Assembly: GCF_014217785.1 (NCBI RefSeq) | Contig: NZ_CP048814.1 | Span: forward strand, 2,046,001-2,110,000 | DNA from: Rhodococcus triatomae | Lineage (GTDB): Bacteria > Actinomycetota > Actinomycetes > Mycobacteriales > Mycobacteriaceae | Direction of reading: 5' to 3' | Length of the DNA: 64,000 nucleotides | Shown: piece after piece, positions 25,416 to 35,589 of the stretch | Layout of the letters: each line of letters opens with the position of its first letter | How positions within the stretch are numbered: position 1 is the stretch's first letter | Translations under genes and position numbers: made by a program | The notes under the pieces: model-generated | Told to the model about the DNA's origin: nothing | Database searches by the model: none | Seen by the model: only the letters and a program-made list of their open reading frames with translations

Positions 25416-26102
25416 TCACCCTCGACGCGGCCTCCGCGCCTCGAACAGGGCGACCCCGCCCTCGACTCGGACGTCCACGTCCGCGAAGTACTTCTCCAGC
25501 CCTTCCCGCAGACCTTCGACGTCGTCCGCCTCGTTGTGGAACGTCTTCGTCACCTTCTGGTACAGCCACTGGTTGACGCGGCCGGCCACCGAATGGGTGA
25601 CGCCGATGCTCGGGATCGTCGATCCGAAGAACACCCCGTCGTCGGTCAGCGCCCGCGCCACCGACTCGAACGTCACGTACTTGGTGTCCCACCCACCCGG
25701 AACGCAGTGGAACACGAAGTTGGCCGCCACGGAATCGAACGGGCCGAGGCCGTCGAACGGCTCGAGCACGCTTCCCACGTGTTCGTGCACCGTCCATCCG
25801 CGGTCGCGCAACACCCGCGACGACGTCGCGAGCACGTCGCGGTTCAGGTCGAACAGCGTCACCTCGGCGCCGGGCTCCGGGAGCGGGGTGCGCTCGAGGT
25901 ACCACCCGGTGCCCGGGCCGATGTCCAGGTGCCGTGCCCCGGTGAAGCTGCGGTAGCGCTCCAGCATCCGCTCGGACGAGCACCGCCAGACGAACCGGGT
26001 GTTGAACCACACCGTGTGCAGGTTGTACGTGCCGAGCACGAATTTGGAGGAGTAGAGGCGGTAACCCTCACGCTCCCGCGCCGCGACGTTCGCATCACTC
26101 AT
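25416..26102 (-). CDS. SAM-dependent methyltransferase, class I
   Basis: A 228-residue methyltransferase with motif I HLDIGPGTGWYLE near residue 60, an acidic residue at the end of strand 2 (VTLFDLNRDVLA) and motif IV around PFDSVAANFVFHCV. The N-terminal helices (YRLYSSKFVLGTYNLHTVWF) contain aromatic residues often found in lipid- or quinone-type methyltransferases, but no substrate can be assigned. ATG 26102 is the internal start where similarity begins; the frame stays open upstream. It is divergent from the SsuD-like gene and convergent with the PD-(D/E)XK gene. Confidence 0.85.
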   Translation of the reverse strand: MSDANVAAREREGYRLYSSKFVLGTYNLHTVWFNTRFVWRCSSERMLERYRSFTGARHLDIGPGTGWYLERTPLPEPGAEVTLFDLNRDVLATSSRVLRDRGWTVHEHVGSVLEPFDGLGPFDSVAANFVFHCVPGGWDTKYVTFESVARALTDDGVFFGSTIPSIGVTHSVAGRVNQWLYQKVTKTFHNEADDVEGLREGLEKYFADVDVRVEGGVALFEARRPRRG

Positions 26103-26256
26103 GTTCAGCCTCGCTCCCGTCGACTTGTCACTCACAGCCGACCTCGTGCTTCCCCGGATACATCGGAGCAGGCCGGATTTAATCCTTCCGCCCCGACGGC
26201 GGCGCCGGTAGATCTGAAAAGGCATGTCCCCGACCCCGAAAGTGAGCTTAGCCGCG

Positions 26257-27339
26257 ATGAGCCTCGAGTTCCTCTGGTACATCCCCAACACGGTCCGGCC
26301 GGGCCACCGTGGAGACGACACGGTGGAGGGGTGGGGCAGTCTCGACTTCTCCACCGATCTGGCCCGCACCGCAGAGCAACACGGCTGGAGCGGCGCGTTG
26401 ATCGGCACCGGGTGGGGCCGGCCCGACACCTTCACGGTGGCCACGGCACTGGCGGCACGGACCACCACGTTCAAACCGCTGCCCGCGATCCGCCCCGGCT
26501 ACTGGCATCCGGCCCATTTCGCGAGTGCGGCCGCCACCCTCGACTCGCTCAGCCGGGGACGGCTTCTCGTCAACATCGTCAGCGGGCAGGACAACCTCGC
26601 GGCGTACGGCGATGCGGAGGGCGACCAGGCGCAACGATATGCACGGACCAAGGAGTTCCTGCAGATCACGCGCCGACTCTGGACCGAGGAGAACGTCACC
26701 TACGAGGGTGACTACTTCCGCGTCGAGAACTCCACGGCCGTGCCCCGCACGTTCGGTGCCGCCGAGGGAAGGCACCCGACGCTCTATTTCGGTGGCGCCT
26801 CCGAGGCCGCCGAGAAGGTGGCCGCCACCGAGGCCGACGTGCAGTTGTTCTGGGGCGAGCCGCTCGACGACATCGCGGAGAGGATCGACCGCCTGAAGTC
26901 GCTGAGCAGCAGGCTCGGACGTGCCCACGCGCCCCTCGAGTTCGGGTTGCGAACCACGACCCTGATCCGCGACACCTCCGAGGAGGCCTGGCGAGACGCC
27001 GAAGCCAAGGTGGCCGCTCTCACCGAACGCGCGGGGGTCGAGGTGGCCAACGCACGGACCCGTAAGGCCGTGGGCCAGCGACGGCTGCTCGATCTCGCCG
27101 ATCGCGGCGACGTCCTGGACACCAATCTCTACAAGGCACCGGGCAAGGCAGGGGTCGGCGGCGGCGCCGGGACGACCTGGCTGGTCGGCTCGGCCGACGA
27201 GGTCGCGGACTCGCTGCGCAAGTACCAGGACCTGGGGATCACCCACTTCGTGCTCTCCGATACCCCCTACAAGCAGGAGATCGCCCGCGTCGGGGACCAG
27301 TTGCTCAGCCGCCTGCGCGAGCCGGCCCCCACTGCCTGA
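26257..27339 (+). CDS. ssuD: Alkanesulfonate monooxygenase-like LLM protein
   Basis: A 360-residue TIM-barrel flavin monooxygenase. SLEFLWYIPN at the N-terminus, the VSGQDNLAAYGD loop and LFWGEPLDDI are characteristic of the SsuD branch, which uses FMNH2 supplied by a separate reductase to release sulfite from alkanesulfonates. The C-terminal region (TWLVGSADEVADSLRKYQDLG, then FVLSDTPYKQEI) is complete. No ssuE reductase or ssuABC transporter is adjacent, so the physiological substrate is uncertain. ATG 26257 begins the conserved part; ATG 26224 adds 11 residues. A sulfur-limitation promoter is plausible but not visible. Confidence 0.85.
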   Translation: MSLEFLWYIPNTVRPGHRGDDTVEGWGSLDFSTDLARTAEQHGWSGALIGTGWGRPDTFTVATALAARTTTFKPLPAIRPGYWHPAHFASAAATLDSLSRGRLLVNIVSGQDNLAAYGDAEGDQAQRYARTKEFLQITRRLWTEENVTYEGDYFRVENSTAVPRTFGAAEGRHPTLYFGGASEAAEKVAATEADVQLFWGEPLDDIAERIDRLKSLSSRLGRAHAPLEFGLRTTTLIRDTSEEAWRDAEAKVAALTERAGVEVANARTRKAVGQRRLLDLADRGDVLDTNLYKAPGKAGVGGGAGTTWLVGSADEVADSLRKYQDLGITHFVLSDTPYKQEIARVGDQLLSRLREPAPTA

Positions 27340-27387
27340 ACCTTCCCGGCCGATCCGTTCGCGTCGCCGTGGCTGATCGACGCTCTG

Positions 27388-27402
27388 GTTAACCCCTTTA
27401 AC
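27388..27402. promoter_or_regulatory. Candidate TetR operator upstream of tetR-irtAB
   Basis: GTTAA (27388-27392) and TTAAC (27398-27402) form an inverted repeat with a 5-base spacer 54 bases before the tetR start, next to TAGGCT (27409-27414), a possible -10 element. Autoregulation by the TetR protein is the simplest reading. It does not match the long IdeR iron-box consensus. Confidence 0.45.
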
Positions 27403-27455
27403 TTTGTGTAGGCTCCCCAAAGCTTGACGGCGATAACCTCAGTTCGGAGAGATCA

Positions 27456-28160
27456 ATGGCGAAACGTACCCGGACCGACGGACGGTCCACCGGCGTGCGT
27501 ATCGACGACATCGTCCGGGTGGGTCGTGGTCTGGGCATGGCTCGGTTGAGCCTCACCGCCGTCGCCACCGAGTTGGGCGTCTCCACGCCTGCGCTCTACC
27601 GGCACATCGACGGACGCTGGGAGCTCGAGCGGCTGGTGGGCGAGAGCCTGCTCGCGGACCTCGAGCTCCACGACGACCCGGCCGACGACGTCGAACGGCA
27701 CCTGCTGTCGTTCGCGCTGCAGCTGCGTGCCTTCGCGCTGGAACGGCCCGGGCTGGCCTCCTACCTCCAGGTGCTGTTCCCCCGCGGGGCGTCCGGGCGC
27801 GCCCTGCTCACGGCCGAGATGCGGGCGCTGACGGCGCGGGGCTACTCCCCCGCCGGTGCGGTCACGATGTCCGGCGCAGTCGCCTCCCTCACCATCGGCT
27901 TCATCGTGGCCGAGGAACGCCCCGCGGCCGCCGCCGATCCCGTGGGGTACCAGCGCGAGGTCGACGCGGTGATCCGAGCGCTGGCCGAGGATCCCGTTCT
28001 GGGCCCCGCACACGCCGAGCTACCCACGGTCACCCCGGAGGACTACACCAAGGCAACGCTGAGGGCAGCGATCGGCGGTCTCGTCGCCGCGGCCCCACCC
28101 CATCGCCCGGTCGCTGCGGTGCTGGACGAACTACTCCCCCGATCGGAGGACGGACGATGA
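27456..28160 (+). CDS. TetR-family regulator of the irtAB operon
   Basis: A 234-residue TetR/AcrR protein. The N-terminal HTH reads [27 protein letters not shown] spread over residues 29-55, with the typical recognition helix TPALYRHI. The remaining helical ligand domain ([19 protein letters not shown] onward) is variable. ATG 27456 follows GGAGAG. Its stop overlaps the irtA start (ATGATG at 28157), so regulator and transporter are co-transcribed. Ligand unknown; a siderophore or iron-related signal is inferred only from the neighbours. Confidence 0.85.
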   Translation: MAKRTRTDGRSTGVRIDDIVRVGRGLGMARLSLTAVATELGVSTPALYRHIDGRWELERLVGESLLADLELHDDPADDVERHLLSFALQLRAFALERPGLASYLQVLFPRGASGRALLTAEMRALTARGYSPAGAVTMSGAVASLTIGFIVAEERPAAAADPVGYQREVDAVIRALAEDPVLGPAHAELPTVTPEDYTKATLRAAIGGLVAAAPPHRPVAAVLDELLPRSEDGR

Positions 28161-30820
28161 TGGCACGCAGAGGTTTCCAAGGCGCGGTGCTCCGCGGGTT
28201 CGGTGCCCGGTACCACACCGCCACGGTGGTCGGCACCGAGCGGACGACACCGCGGATGCAGCGAGTGTGGCTGAGCTCGCCCACCCTCTTCGACGAGATC
28301 ACGATCGAACCCACCGCCTGGTTGCGGTTCTGGTTCCCGGATCCGGACGGCACCGAGTCGGAGTTTCAGCGCGGCTACACCATCGCCGAGGCGGAGCCCG
28401 AGACCGGCCGCTTCGCCGTGGATTTCGTGCTGCACGAACCCAGCGGCCCGGCGTCCACATGGGCACGGGAGGTCCGCGGAGGCGAAACGGTCGAGGTGAC
28501 GTCCTTCGGCTCGAAGGGCTTCGCGATCACCGACGAACTGCCTGCGGGATACCTGCTTATCGGTGACACCGCCTCGATCCCGGCAATCAACTCCATCCTC
28601 GTCGCCGTGCCGCACACCGTGGATGTCGAGTTGTACCTGGAGAAGCATCACGAGGACGACATGCTCATCCCGCTCACCGAGCACCCTCGCGTGCGGGTGC
28701 ACTGGGTACCGCGCACGTCGGAGACCGCACTTGCCGACGCTCTCGAGGTGCGCGACTGGTCGAACTGGTACGCCTGGGCGGGACCGGAGTCGAAGTCGCT
28801 CAAGCACATCCGCGCTCGCCTCAAGGACGAGTTCGGGTTCCCCAAACCCGAGGTGTACGCGCAGGCGTACTGGGTGCACGGCCGCGCCATGGGCAAGCAG
28901 CGGGATGGGGTGGAGCGTGCGGACACCGCGACGATCACCGCTCCGGCAGCCGAGGTGGAAGACCCCCGGGTAACGACGGAACCTGCCGCAGGGGCGCCGG
29001 CCGACACACCAGCCGATCCGGCGCCTGCCTCCGTACCGGCCGCGGCACCCCGGCGAGGCAGCTGGCGCTCGCAGGCGGGCAGCCGCCTGCTCACCCCGCT
29101 GCGACCGAAGCTGTGGGTGGCCGGGATTCTCCAGGTATTCGTCACCCTGGTCCAACTCGCCCCGTACGTGCTGCTGGTGGAGCTCGCCCGGAACCTGCTG
29201 TCCGGGAGCGAGACCTCGACGCTGTGGACGCTCGGAGGGTGGGCCCTCGGATTGCTCGCGCTCGGCACCGTCCTGGAATCCGCGTTGCAGTGGTGGTTGC
29301 ACACCGTCGATGCCCGCTTCGGACGCGATCTGCGCGGCCGTCTGCTGACCAAACTCGCGCGGCTGCCGTTGGGCTGGTTCACGGCCCGCAGTTCGGGACA
29401 GATCAACAAGCTGGTCTCCGGCGACACGCTGTCGCTGCACTACCTGGTCACCCACGCGGTCACCGACGCGGTGGCCGCCGCAGTCGCTCCCCTCGCGGTG
29501 CTCGGCTACCTGTTCTGGGTGGATTGGCGGCTGGGCCTGGTACTGCTCGTCCCGGTCCTCGCCTACGCGATCACCCTGGCGACGATGATGGCGCAGTCCG
29601 GTCCCAAGATCATGCAGTCGCAGCGCTGGGTCGAGCGGATGAACTCGGAGGCTGCGTCGTACCTGGACGGCCAGCCGGTGATCCGGGTCTTCGGCGGTTC
29701 CGCGGCGTCGCCGTTCCGGCGCAGCCTGGACGACTACATCCGCTTCCTCGACGAGTGGCAGCGACCGTTCGTGGGCAAGAAGTCCGCGATGGACCTCATC
29801 ACTCGGCCGGTCACGTTCCTGTGGCTGATCGCGGTCGTCGGCACCGCGCTGGTGGCCTCCGGCCGCCTCGACCCGGTGGATCTGCTGCCGTTCCTGTTCC
29901 TGGGCACCACCTTCGGGGCCCGGCTCCTCGGCATCGGGTACGGCCTGTCCGGTCTGCGCGAGGGCCGTCTCGCCGCCCGCAACATCCAGGTCGCGCTCGA
30001 CGAGACCGAACTCGCGGTGCAGGGGGCCGCGAGTCCGCTCTCGCAGGAGCCGACATCGAGGGACGGCGCGGGTCGAGTCGTGTTCGACGACGTGACGTTC
30101 GGGTACCGGCCGGGAGCGCCGGTCATCGAAAGTGTCTCGCTCACACTCGAACCCGGCACGATCACCGCACTGGTCGGGCCGTCCGGAGCCGGGAAGTCGA
30201 CGTTGGCCGAGCTGCTGGCGCGTTTCCACGACGTCGATTCCGGAGCGATCCGCATCGGTGGCCGGGACCTCGCCGCACTGACCCCGGACGAGCTGTACAC
30301 GCAGGTCGGCTTCGTGTTCCAGGACGCGCAGCTGGTGCACGGCACGGTCCGGGAGAACATCGCGCTCGCCGTGCCCGACGCGTCCGAAGCCGCGGTGGAG
30401 CAGGCGGCGCGCGACGCGCAGATCCACGAGCGCATCCTGCGGCTTCCACAGGGTTACGACACGGTCCTCGGTGCCGGGATCTCCCTGTCCGGCGGTGAAC
30501 GCCAGCGTCTCACCATCGCCCGGGCGCTGCTCGCCGACACCCCCGTGCTGATCCTCGACGAGGCCACGGCTTTCGCCGACCCGGAATCGGAATACCTGGT
30601 ACAGCAGGCGATCGACCGGCTGGCGGCCGGGCGCACCGTCCTCGTGATCGCCCACCGGCTGCGCACCGTCACCGGTGCCGACAAGATCGTCGTCCTCGAC
30701 GGCGGGCGGGTGAGCCAGACCGGCACGCACGAACAGCTACTCGCCGAAGACGGGCGCTACCGGCAGCTGTGGGAGGCCGGCGCCGTCACCCTCGCCGACA
30801 CGAAGGAGTCCGTCCGATGA
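28157..30820 (+). CDS. irtA: Siderophore ABC transporter with fused ferric-reductase (SIP) domain
   Basis: An 887-residue protein of IrtA architecture. Residues about 10-260 are a siderophore-interacting FAD/NAD(P)H domain (RGYTIAEAE as the FAD-binding R-x-Y-T motif; [16 protein letters not shown]). An Ala/Pro-rich linker follows (about 265-300), then six membrane helices (about 310-600), then an ABC ATPase with Walker [10 protein letters not shown], signature LSGGERQR and Walker [10 protein letters not shown]. In mycobacteria IrtA pairs with IrtB to import ferric carboxymycobactin and reduces the iron through the N-terminal domain. Length agrees with M. tuberculosis IrtA (about 859). Start ATG 28157 follows GGAGGA. 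No siderophore synthesis gene is adjacent. Confidence 0.92.
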   Translation: MMARRGFQGAVLRGFGARYHTATVVGTERTTPRMQRVWLSSPTLFDEITIEPTAWLRFWFPDPDGTESEFQRGYTIAEAEPETGRFAVDFVLHEPSGPASTWAREVRGGETVEVTSFGSKGFAITDELPAGYLLIGDTASIPAINSILVAVPHTVDVELYLEKHHEDDMLIPLTEHPRVRVHWVPRTSETALADALEVRDWSNWYAWAGPESKSLKHIRARLKDEFGFPKPEVYAQAYWVHGRAMGKQRDGVERADTATITAPAAEVEDPRVTTEPAAGAPADTPADPAPASVPAAAPRRGSWRSQAGSRLLTPLRPKLWVAGILQVFVTLVQLAPYVLLVELARNLLSGSETSTLWTLGGWALGLLALGTVLESALQWWLHTVDARFGRDLRGRLLTKLARLPLGWFTARSSGQINKLVSGDTLSLHYLVTHAVTDAVAAAVAPLAVLGYLFWVDWRLGLVLLVPVLAYAITLATMMAQSGPKIMQSQRWVERMNSEAASYLDGQPVIRVFGGSAASPFRRSLDDYIRFLDEWQRPFVGKKSAMDLITRPVTFLWLIAVVGTALVASGRLDPVDLLPFLFLGTTFGARLLGIGYGLSGLREGRLAARNIQVALDETELAVQGAASPLSQEPTSRDGAGRVVFDDVTFGYRPGAPVIESVSLTLEPGTITALVGPSGAGKSTLAELLARFHDVDSGAIRIGGRDLAALTPDELYTQVGFVFQDAQLVHGTVRENIALAVPDASEAAVEQAARDAQIHERILRLPQGYDTVLGAGISLSGGERQRLTIARALLADTPVLILDEATAFADPESEYLVQQAIDRLAAGRTVLVIAHRLRTVTGADKIVVLDGGRVSQTGTHEQLLAEDGRYRQLWEAGAVTLADTKESVR

Positions 30821-32601
30821 CGCGCACCCTGCTGAGCCTGCTCCCGGACGAGCACCGTGGCCGGGTGACCGGCTACCTCACGCTGACCGTGGCCTCGACA
30901 CTGCTGCGTGCGGTCGCCGTCGTGCTGGTGGTTCCGCTGGTGTCCGCACTCTTCGGCGAAGACCCGGCCGGGGCATGGCCGTGGGTGGCGGTCCTCACCG
31001 GTGTCGTCGCAGCAGGATGGATCGTGGACTCGATCGCCTCGCGCATCGGATTCGATCTCGGATTCGCGATCCTCGACCATGCCCAACGTGACATCGCCGC
31101 ACAGGTGGCGCGGACTCCTCTCCGGTGGTTCACTGCGGACAATTCGGCTACGGCGCGCCGCGCCATCGCCACCACCGGCCCGGATCTGGTGGGGCTCGTC
31201 GGCTATCTGGTGACCCCGCTGATCCAGGCCGTGTTGCTGCCGATCGTGATCGGGCTGGCGTTGCTCCCCATCGCGTGGCAGCTCGGCGTCGTCGCTCTCG
31301 TGGCGGTGCCGTTGCTCCTCGGGGCGCTGTGGGCGACCGAGAAGCTCACCCGGCGTGCGGGTGCCGTGGCCGCCGAGTCCAACAGTGCACTCACGGAGCG
31401 GGTTCTGGAGTTCGCCCGCACCCAGGCCGCGCTGCGGGCGGCCCGGCGGGTCGAACCGGCACGCAGCCAGGCCGGTGCCGCGGTGGCGGCCCAGCACGGC
31501 GCCACATTGCGGTTGCTGGCGCTACACGTACCCGGCCAGGTGCTGTTCAGCCTGGCCAGCCAGTTGGTCCTGCTCGCGCTCGCCGGGACCACCACGTGGC
31601 TCGCCGTGCGCGGCACGATCGGTGTCCCCGAGGCCATCGCGTTGATCGTCGTCGTCGTCCGCTATCTCGAGCCGTTCGCCGCGCTCGGGGACCTGGCACC
31701 GGCCACCGCGACGACACGCGCCGCCCTGCGTGACATCCGCGCCGTGCTGGACGCGCCGGGTCGGGCGCGGTTCGACGACCGCCCGGACACCGCCGGCAGA
31801 GACTCCTCCGTGGAGTTCCGGGGTGTCCACTTCCGGTACGAGGACGACAGTTCTTCGGATGACGATTCTTCCGGGGGAACAACGGTTCTCGAAGGTCTCG
31901 ACCTCGTATTCGAATCCGGACGCACCACCGCCGTCGTCGGCCCGTCCGGATCCGGCAAGAGCACCCTCCTCGCACTGGTCGCGGGGCTCGAGGAACCGAC
32001 ATCCGGCAGCGTCCTCGTGGGTGGGGTCGATCGTGCCGCGCTCGATCCGTCGGAGCGGAGCGCGGACACCAGTGTCGTGTTCCAGCAGCCGTACCTGTTC
32101 GCCGGAAACATCCGGGAGAACGTGCGCGCGGGTAATCCCGGCGCCGACGCCGAGCAGGTCGATTCGGTGCTTCGGCTCGCGCGGGTGCAGGATTTCGCGG
32201 GCCGTCTGCCCGCCGGGCTGGACACCGTGGTCGGTGAAGCCGGCGGGGCACTGTCCGGTGGGGAACGTCAACGCGTCTCGATCGCCCGGGCACTGTTGAA
32301 GCCGTCGGCGGTGCTGCTCGTCGACGAGGGCACCAGCGCGCTCGACGCCGAGAACGAGGCCGCGGTGGTCGACGCCATCACCGACGACCCCCGACGTCGC
32401 ACACGCATCGTCGTCACCCATCGCCTGTCGACCATCGCGGGAGCCGACCGTGTGCTGTTCCTCGACGGCGGACGCATCGTCGAGGACGGCACCGTGGACG
32501 AGTTGCTCGCGGCGGAAGGACGTTTCGCCGAGTTCTGGCGGCATCAGCACGACGCTGCCGGATGGCGGATCACCGCCGATCCGACAGGCGTGTCACGGTG
32601 A
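30817..32601 (+). CDS. irtB: Siderophore ABC transporter partner subunit
   Basis: A 594-residue half-transporter with six N-terminal helices ([20 protein letters not shown] onward to about residue 320) and a C-terminal ATPase: Walker [10 protein letters not shown], signature LSGGERQR, Walker [10 protein letters not shown]. It lacks the FAD domain of irtA, matching IrtB. Its ATG overlaps the irtA stop (ATGA). Together the two form a heterodimer with exporter fold that works as an importer in mycobacteria. A Ser/Asp-rich insertion ([12 protein letters not shown]) precedes the first strand of the ATPase domain and is unusual for the family. Confidence 0.9.
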   Translation: MTRTLLSLLPDEHRGRVTGYLTLTVASTLLRAVAVVLVVPLVSALFGEDPAGAWPWVAVLTGVVAAGWIVDSIASRIGFDLGFAILDHAQRDIAAQVARTPLRWFTADNSATARRAIATTGPDLVGLVGYLVTPLIQAVLLPIVIGLALLPIAWQLGVVALVAVPLLLGALWATEKLTRRAGAVAAESNSALTERVLEFARTQAALRAARRVEPARSQAGAAVAAQHGATLRLLALHVPGQVLFSLASQLVLLALAGTTTWLAVRGTIGVPEAIALIVVVVRYLEPFAALGDLAPATATTRAALRDIRAVLDAPGRARFDDRPDTAGRDSSVEFRGVHFRYEDDSSSDDDSSGGTTVLEGLDLVFESGRTTAVVGPSGSGKSTLLALVAGLEEPTSGSVLVGGVDRAALDPSERSADTSVVFQQPYLFAGNIRENVRAGNPGADAEQVDSVLRLARVQDFAGRLPAGLDTVVGEAGGALSGGERQRVSIARALLKPSAVLLVDEGTSALDAENEAAVVDAITDDPRRRTRIVVTHRLSTIAGADRVLFLDGGRIVEDGTVDELLAAEGRFAEFWRHQHDAAGWRITADPTGVSR

Positions 32602-32602
32602 C

Positions 32603-33055
32603 TCAATTCTCGACCGGGGCCACTCCCGGTACCTGAGCGATGTCGACTCCCGGCAGGAGGAAGCACTGTTCGCCGGCGGCGTTCTCGTGCGGCCCCCATA
32701 CCGCGGCCACCACGGTGCCCGCCTGCGGCGAGGAGAGCGCAGCGGGAGCACCCCACAGCTCCTGGGTCGACACGAGGGTCTCGTTGCTCCACACCCCGGT
32801 ATCGAGGTTCAGCCACGTCACCCAGGCGCCTCCGCCGCCGGGTTCGCTGACGACGTAGAGCACCTCGTCGCCGCCGACCGCGGCTTCCTCGTCGTGGGTC
32901 ACCGAGAGCACGGATGCGAGGCCTGCCTCGCACTCCAACGGAATCGGCTGGAAATCGATGGGGGCGGCCGTCACCGTTGCCGAACCCACGAGCGCGGCCG
33001 CGCCGCCCAGTGCGCACACGGCGGCCAGGCGAAGGGGAAATAGTGATCTGGACAT
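32603..33055 (-). CDS. Small exported protein
   Basis: A 150-residue protein with a signal peptide (SRSLFPLRLAAVCALGGAAA, cleavage near VTAAP at residue 31). The mature region has two cysteines (LECEAG and EQCFLLP) that may form a disulfide, and beta-strand-like VLYVVSEPG and VTWLNLD. I do not recognise the family. ATG 33055 follows GAGAGGA; the longer frame beginning at 33115 would hide the signal peptide. It is convergent with irtB, leaving a single base between the stops. Confidence 0.65.
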   Translation of the reverse strand: MSRSLFPLRLAAVCALGGAAALVGSATVTAAPIDFQPIPLECEAGLASVLSVTHDEEAAVGGDEVLYVVSEPGGGGAWVTWLNLDTGVWSNETLVSTQELWGAPAALSSPQAGTVVAAVWGPHENAAGEQCFLLPGVDIAQVPGVAPVEN

Positions 33056-33143
33056 GGCATTCCTCTCGAGGTCCCCGACGATCCCGACACTTTCGACACT
33101 ATCGGCGCGAGACACCGAGGAGAAGATGCGGGAGTCGCCCGAA

Positions 33144-34136
33144 TCAGATTCGTGACGCGTTGGCGAAACCGTGACCTGAGTCCGGGGCGATCAGCGGCGT
33201 GAGCCCGTCCAGCAGGTGGGTCATGCCGAGGGTGAAGATCGTCTCGACGTCGGGCGGGGATGTCACGGCGAACATCACGGGGTAGTCACCGCCGGCGGCG
33301 AAGCGCGCGAACTCGTCTGCCCGGGATTTCCACCACTGCTCGGCGCCCAGACCCAGTTCGCCTTCCTCCACCACCGCCTGCCCGGCCTGCACGGCCATGC
33401 CCGACGTGTACGCGGACAGGATGGTCACCACCTCGAGCGCCGTTTCCGACGAATGCCCTTGGTCGGCAATCACACTCATCATCCACTCGGCATTGGCCAT
33501 GAGACCGGGCGAGAGCACCGGCCCGGAGACCGGCGTCAGCCGGATCGCCCACGGATGTCGCCGGTAGATCGCCCACTCCCACCGCATCGCCAACTCGAGG
33601 GCCTCTCGCCACCCCTCGGGCCGGGGCTCGGGGAGAGCCGCGTCCCGGTAGATCTTGTCGATCATCTCCGTCACCAGATCCTCCTTACCGGTGACGTGCC
33701 GGTACAGCGCCATGGCGCTGACCCGGAGTTCGGTGGACACCCGGCGCATGGACAGTCCGTCGATGCCCTCCGCGTCGGCGACGGCGATCGCGGCCTGGAC
33801 GATGACGTCGCGGTTCAGCCCGGTGTCGCCGGTGTGGCCGCCGTCGGCGACGGCTGTCGTCCGCCTCTTCGGCTCACGCGGATGCCGCGCAGCCGATCCG
33901 GGAACGCCCCGGACCACCGTTCCCACCCCGCGCACGGCCTCGACCAGCCCCTCCTGGCGTAGCGCGGCGAGTGCCTTCGTGGCGGTGGCCATGGCCACTC
34001 CCCACTCTCTGGTGATCTCGCGAGTGGACGGGGCGCGGGCGCCCGGTTCGAGTTCGCCCGCGGTGATCCGCGCGCGGATGTCGGCGACGACACGCGCGTA
34101 GGGCGGAAGTTCCGACCCCGAAGGTGTTGCCATCAT
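33144..34136 (-). CDS. Two-headed GntR/TetR-type transcriptional regulator
   Basis: A 330-residue regulator with two DNA-binding domains. Residues 1-75 are a GntR winged helix (YARVVADIRARITAGELEPG, then STREITREWGVAMATATKAL). After a basic linker, residues about 105-150 are a TetR HTH (MRRVSTELRVSAMALYRHVT), followed by a TetR_C-type ligand domain with AIRLTPVSGP. Such fused proteins are common in actinobacteria with many drug-efflux-like targets. Start ATG 34136 (a second ATG follows at 34133) has GGAGAG upstream. Two copies of a 14-base palindrome lie between it and the divergent DUF418 gene, which is its probable target. Confidence 0.88.
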   Translation of the reverse strand: MMATPSGSELPPYARVVADIRARITAGELEPGARAPSTREITREWGVAMATATKALAALRQEGLVEAVRGVGTVVRGVPGSAARHPREPKRRTTAVADGGHTGDTGLNRDVIVQAAIAVADAEGIDGLSMRRVSTELRVSAMALYRHVTGKEDLVTEMIDKIYRDAALPEPRPEGWREALELAMRWEWAIYRRHPWAIRLTPVSGPVLSPGLMANAEWMMSVIADQGHSSETALEVVTILSAYTSGMAVQAGQAVVEEGELGLGAEQWWKSRADEFARFAAGGDYPVMFAVTSPPDVETIFTLGMTHLLDGLTPLIAPDSGHGFANASRI

Positions 34137-34162
34137 GCTCTCCGATCCAGTCCGAACCCCGA

Positions 34163-34176
34163 GTGTACTAGTGCAC
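34163..34176. promoter_or_regulatory. Operator copy 1 for the GntR/TetR regulator
   Basis: GTGTACTAGTGCAC differs at one base from the perfect palindrome GTGCACTAGTGCAC. It lies 27 bases upstream of the regulator's ATG, suitable for autorepression. A second copy lies 91 bases away in the same orientation. Confidence 0.7.
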
Positions 34177-34253
34177 GTGCGCGGTGAGGCCGCGTGCTGG
34201 CCTCGCCCTCGCATACCCGCGAAACAAGCGGCGTAGCAAGGCGATTGCCTCGA

Positions 34254-34267
34254 GTGCACTAGTGCTG
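34254..34267. promoter_or_regulatory. Operator copy 2, proximal to the DUF418 gene
   Basis: GTGCACTAGTGCTG matches the palindrome GTGCACTAGTGCAC except in the last two bases and shares the flanking GAG with copy 1. It lies about 100 bases before the DUF418 start, so one regulator could control both divergent promoters. Confidence 0.7.
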
Positions 34268-34368
34268 GGGTGCGAATTTTCCTCTGAAATTGCAGTTCAC
34301 AAGGACGCTCTCACGTGTTTATGGTGTACACATCCCCCAGCTGACGTCCACACCGTTTGGAGATCGTC

Positions 34369-35562
34369 ATGGCCCATACCGACGCCCACGGCCCGCCCCG
34401 CGGTGCCGAAGCCCACCCGGCCCGCGTGGCCGCCGGGCCCGTCCCCGTCGCCCAGCGCGTCCTCGCCCCCGACCTCGCTCGCGGGGTCATGCTCCTCGTC
34501 ATCGCGCTCGCCCATGCACACCTGTTCGCCACATTCATCGGTGGCGACGACGCGGCGCACACTGCCGCGGACCGGGTCGCGACTGCGGGCACCGTGATGT
34601 TCGTCGACTTCCGCGGCTATCCGATGTTCGCGGCGCTGTTCGGCTACGGCCTGGCGCAGATCTACCGGCGCCGGATCGAGCAGGGTCACGAGTGGCCGTG
34701 GGTGCGTTCACTGCTGCGGCGCCGGGCGCGCTGGCTGATCGTGTTCGGCCTGTTGCACGTGCTGCTGCTGTTCCTCGGCGACATTCTGGCGGTGTACGGG
34801 CTGGTGGCTCTGGTGTTCGTGGGAGTTCTGCGGTTCCGCGACCGGACGCTGGTGCTGCTGGCGCTGGCATGGTTGCCGTTCGGCGCGATCATCCAGGCGG
34901 TGATCGCCGCGGATGAGGTGATGACCGGTGAGAGCGGTCGTCCACCGATGCCGGAGGGCTTCCTGGACGAGCTTCTCTTCCGTGTCACGATGTTCGGCAT
35001 CATGGGGGTGGCGATGTTCATCAGCACCGTCACCCCGTTCCTCCTCGGGATCCTGGCGGCCCGCCACCGGCTGCTGGAGGAACCGGCGCAGCACCTGCGG
35101 CTGCTCCGTTTCGCCGCCGTCGCCGGGATCTCGGTGGGCGTGCTGGGCGGACTCCCGTTTGCGCTGGGGAAAACCGGTGTGTGGGAGAGCTATTCCGCGT
35201 TGGATGCACTCGTTTCCGCGGGGCTCCACCAGGTGACCGGCTACGCTGCCGGGCTCGGCTACGCGGCCCTCATCGCCCTGATCGCGGTGCGCCTGGCAGG
35301 GCGGGAAGGCCCGGTGACGACTGCCCTCGCGGCCCTCGGCCAACGGTCACTGACCTTCTATCTGGCGCAGTCGGTGGTGTGGGCGGTGCTGTTTGCCTCG
35401 TACACCTTCCACCTGCAACTGACCTCCCCAGCCGCCGCCGTACCGCTCGGGGTCGCGGTGTGGCTGGCCACGGTGGTTCTCGCCGACCTCATGCGACGAC
35501 GAGGGATGCGCGGGCCTGCCGAGGTGGCGTTGCGTCGGCTCAGTTATCGGGAGGGAAGCTGA
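34369..35562 (+). CDS. DUF418-family multi-pass membrane protein
   Basis: A 397-residue membrane protein with about ten hydrophobic segments. LAPDLARGVMLLVIALAHAH is the conserved opening of DUF418/DUF1624-type proteins, and YPMFAALFGYGLAQIYRR with the family's following loop, then GQRSLTFYLAQSVVWA near residue 325, are its signature regions. These proteins resemble acyltransferase-like membrane enzymes, but biochemical activity is undefined. ATG 34369 is preceded by GGAG at a 7-base spacing. It is divergent from the GntR/TetR regulator with two operator-like palindromes between them, suggesting an inducible stress or drug response. Confidence 0.87.
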   Translation: MAHTDAHGPPRGAEAHPARVAAGPVPVAQRVLAPDLARGVMLLVIALAHAHLFATFIGGDDAAHTAADRVATAGTVMFVDFRGYPMFAALFGYGLAQIYRRRIEQGHEWPWVRSLLRRRARWLIVFGLLHVLLLFLGDILAVYGLVALVFVGVLRFRDRTLVLLALAWLPFGAIIQAVIAADEVMTGESGRPPMPEGFLDELLFRVTMFGIMGVAMFISTVTPFLLGILAARHRLLEEPAQHLRLLRFAAVAGISVGVLGGLPFALGKTGVWESYSALDALVSAGLHQVTGYAAGLGYAALIALIAVRLAGREGPVTTALAALGQRSLTFYLAQSVVWAVLFASYTFHLQLTSPAAAVPLGVAVWLATVVLADLMRRRGMRGPAEVALRRLSYREGS

Positions 35563-35589
35563 GGATCCGTCACATGGACCGCGCCGGCG

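Noticed and set aside
28043..30730. Minus-strand frame of 895 codons
   Set aside because: Antisense shadow of irtA; no family motif.
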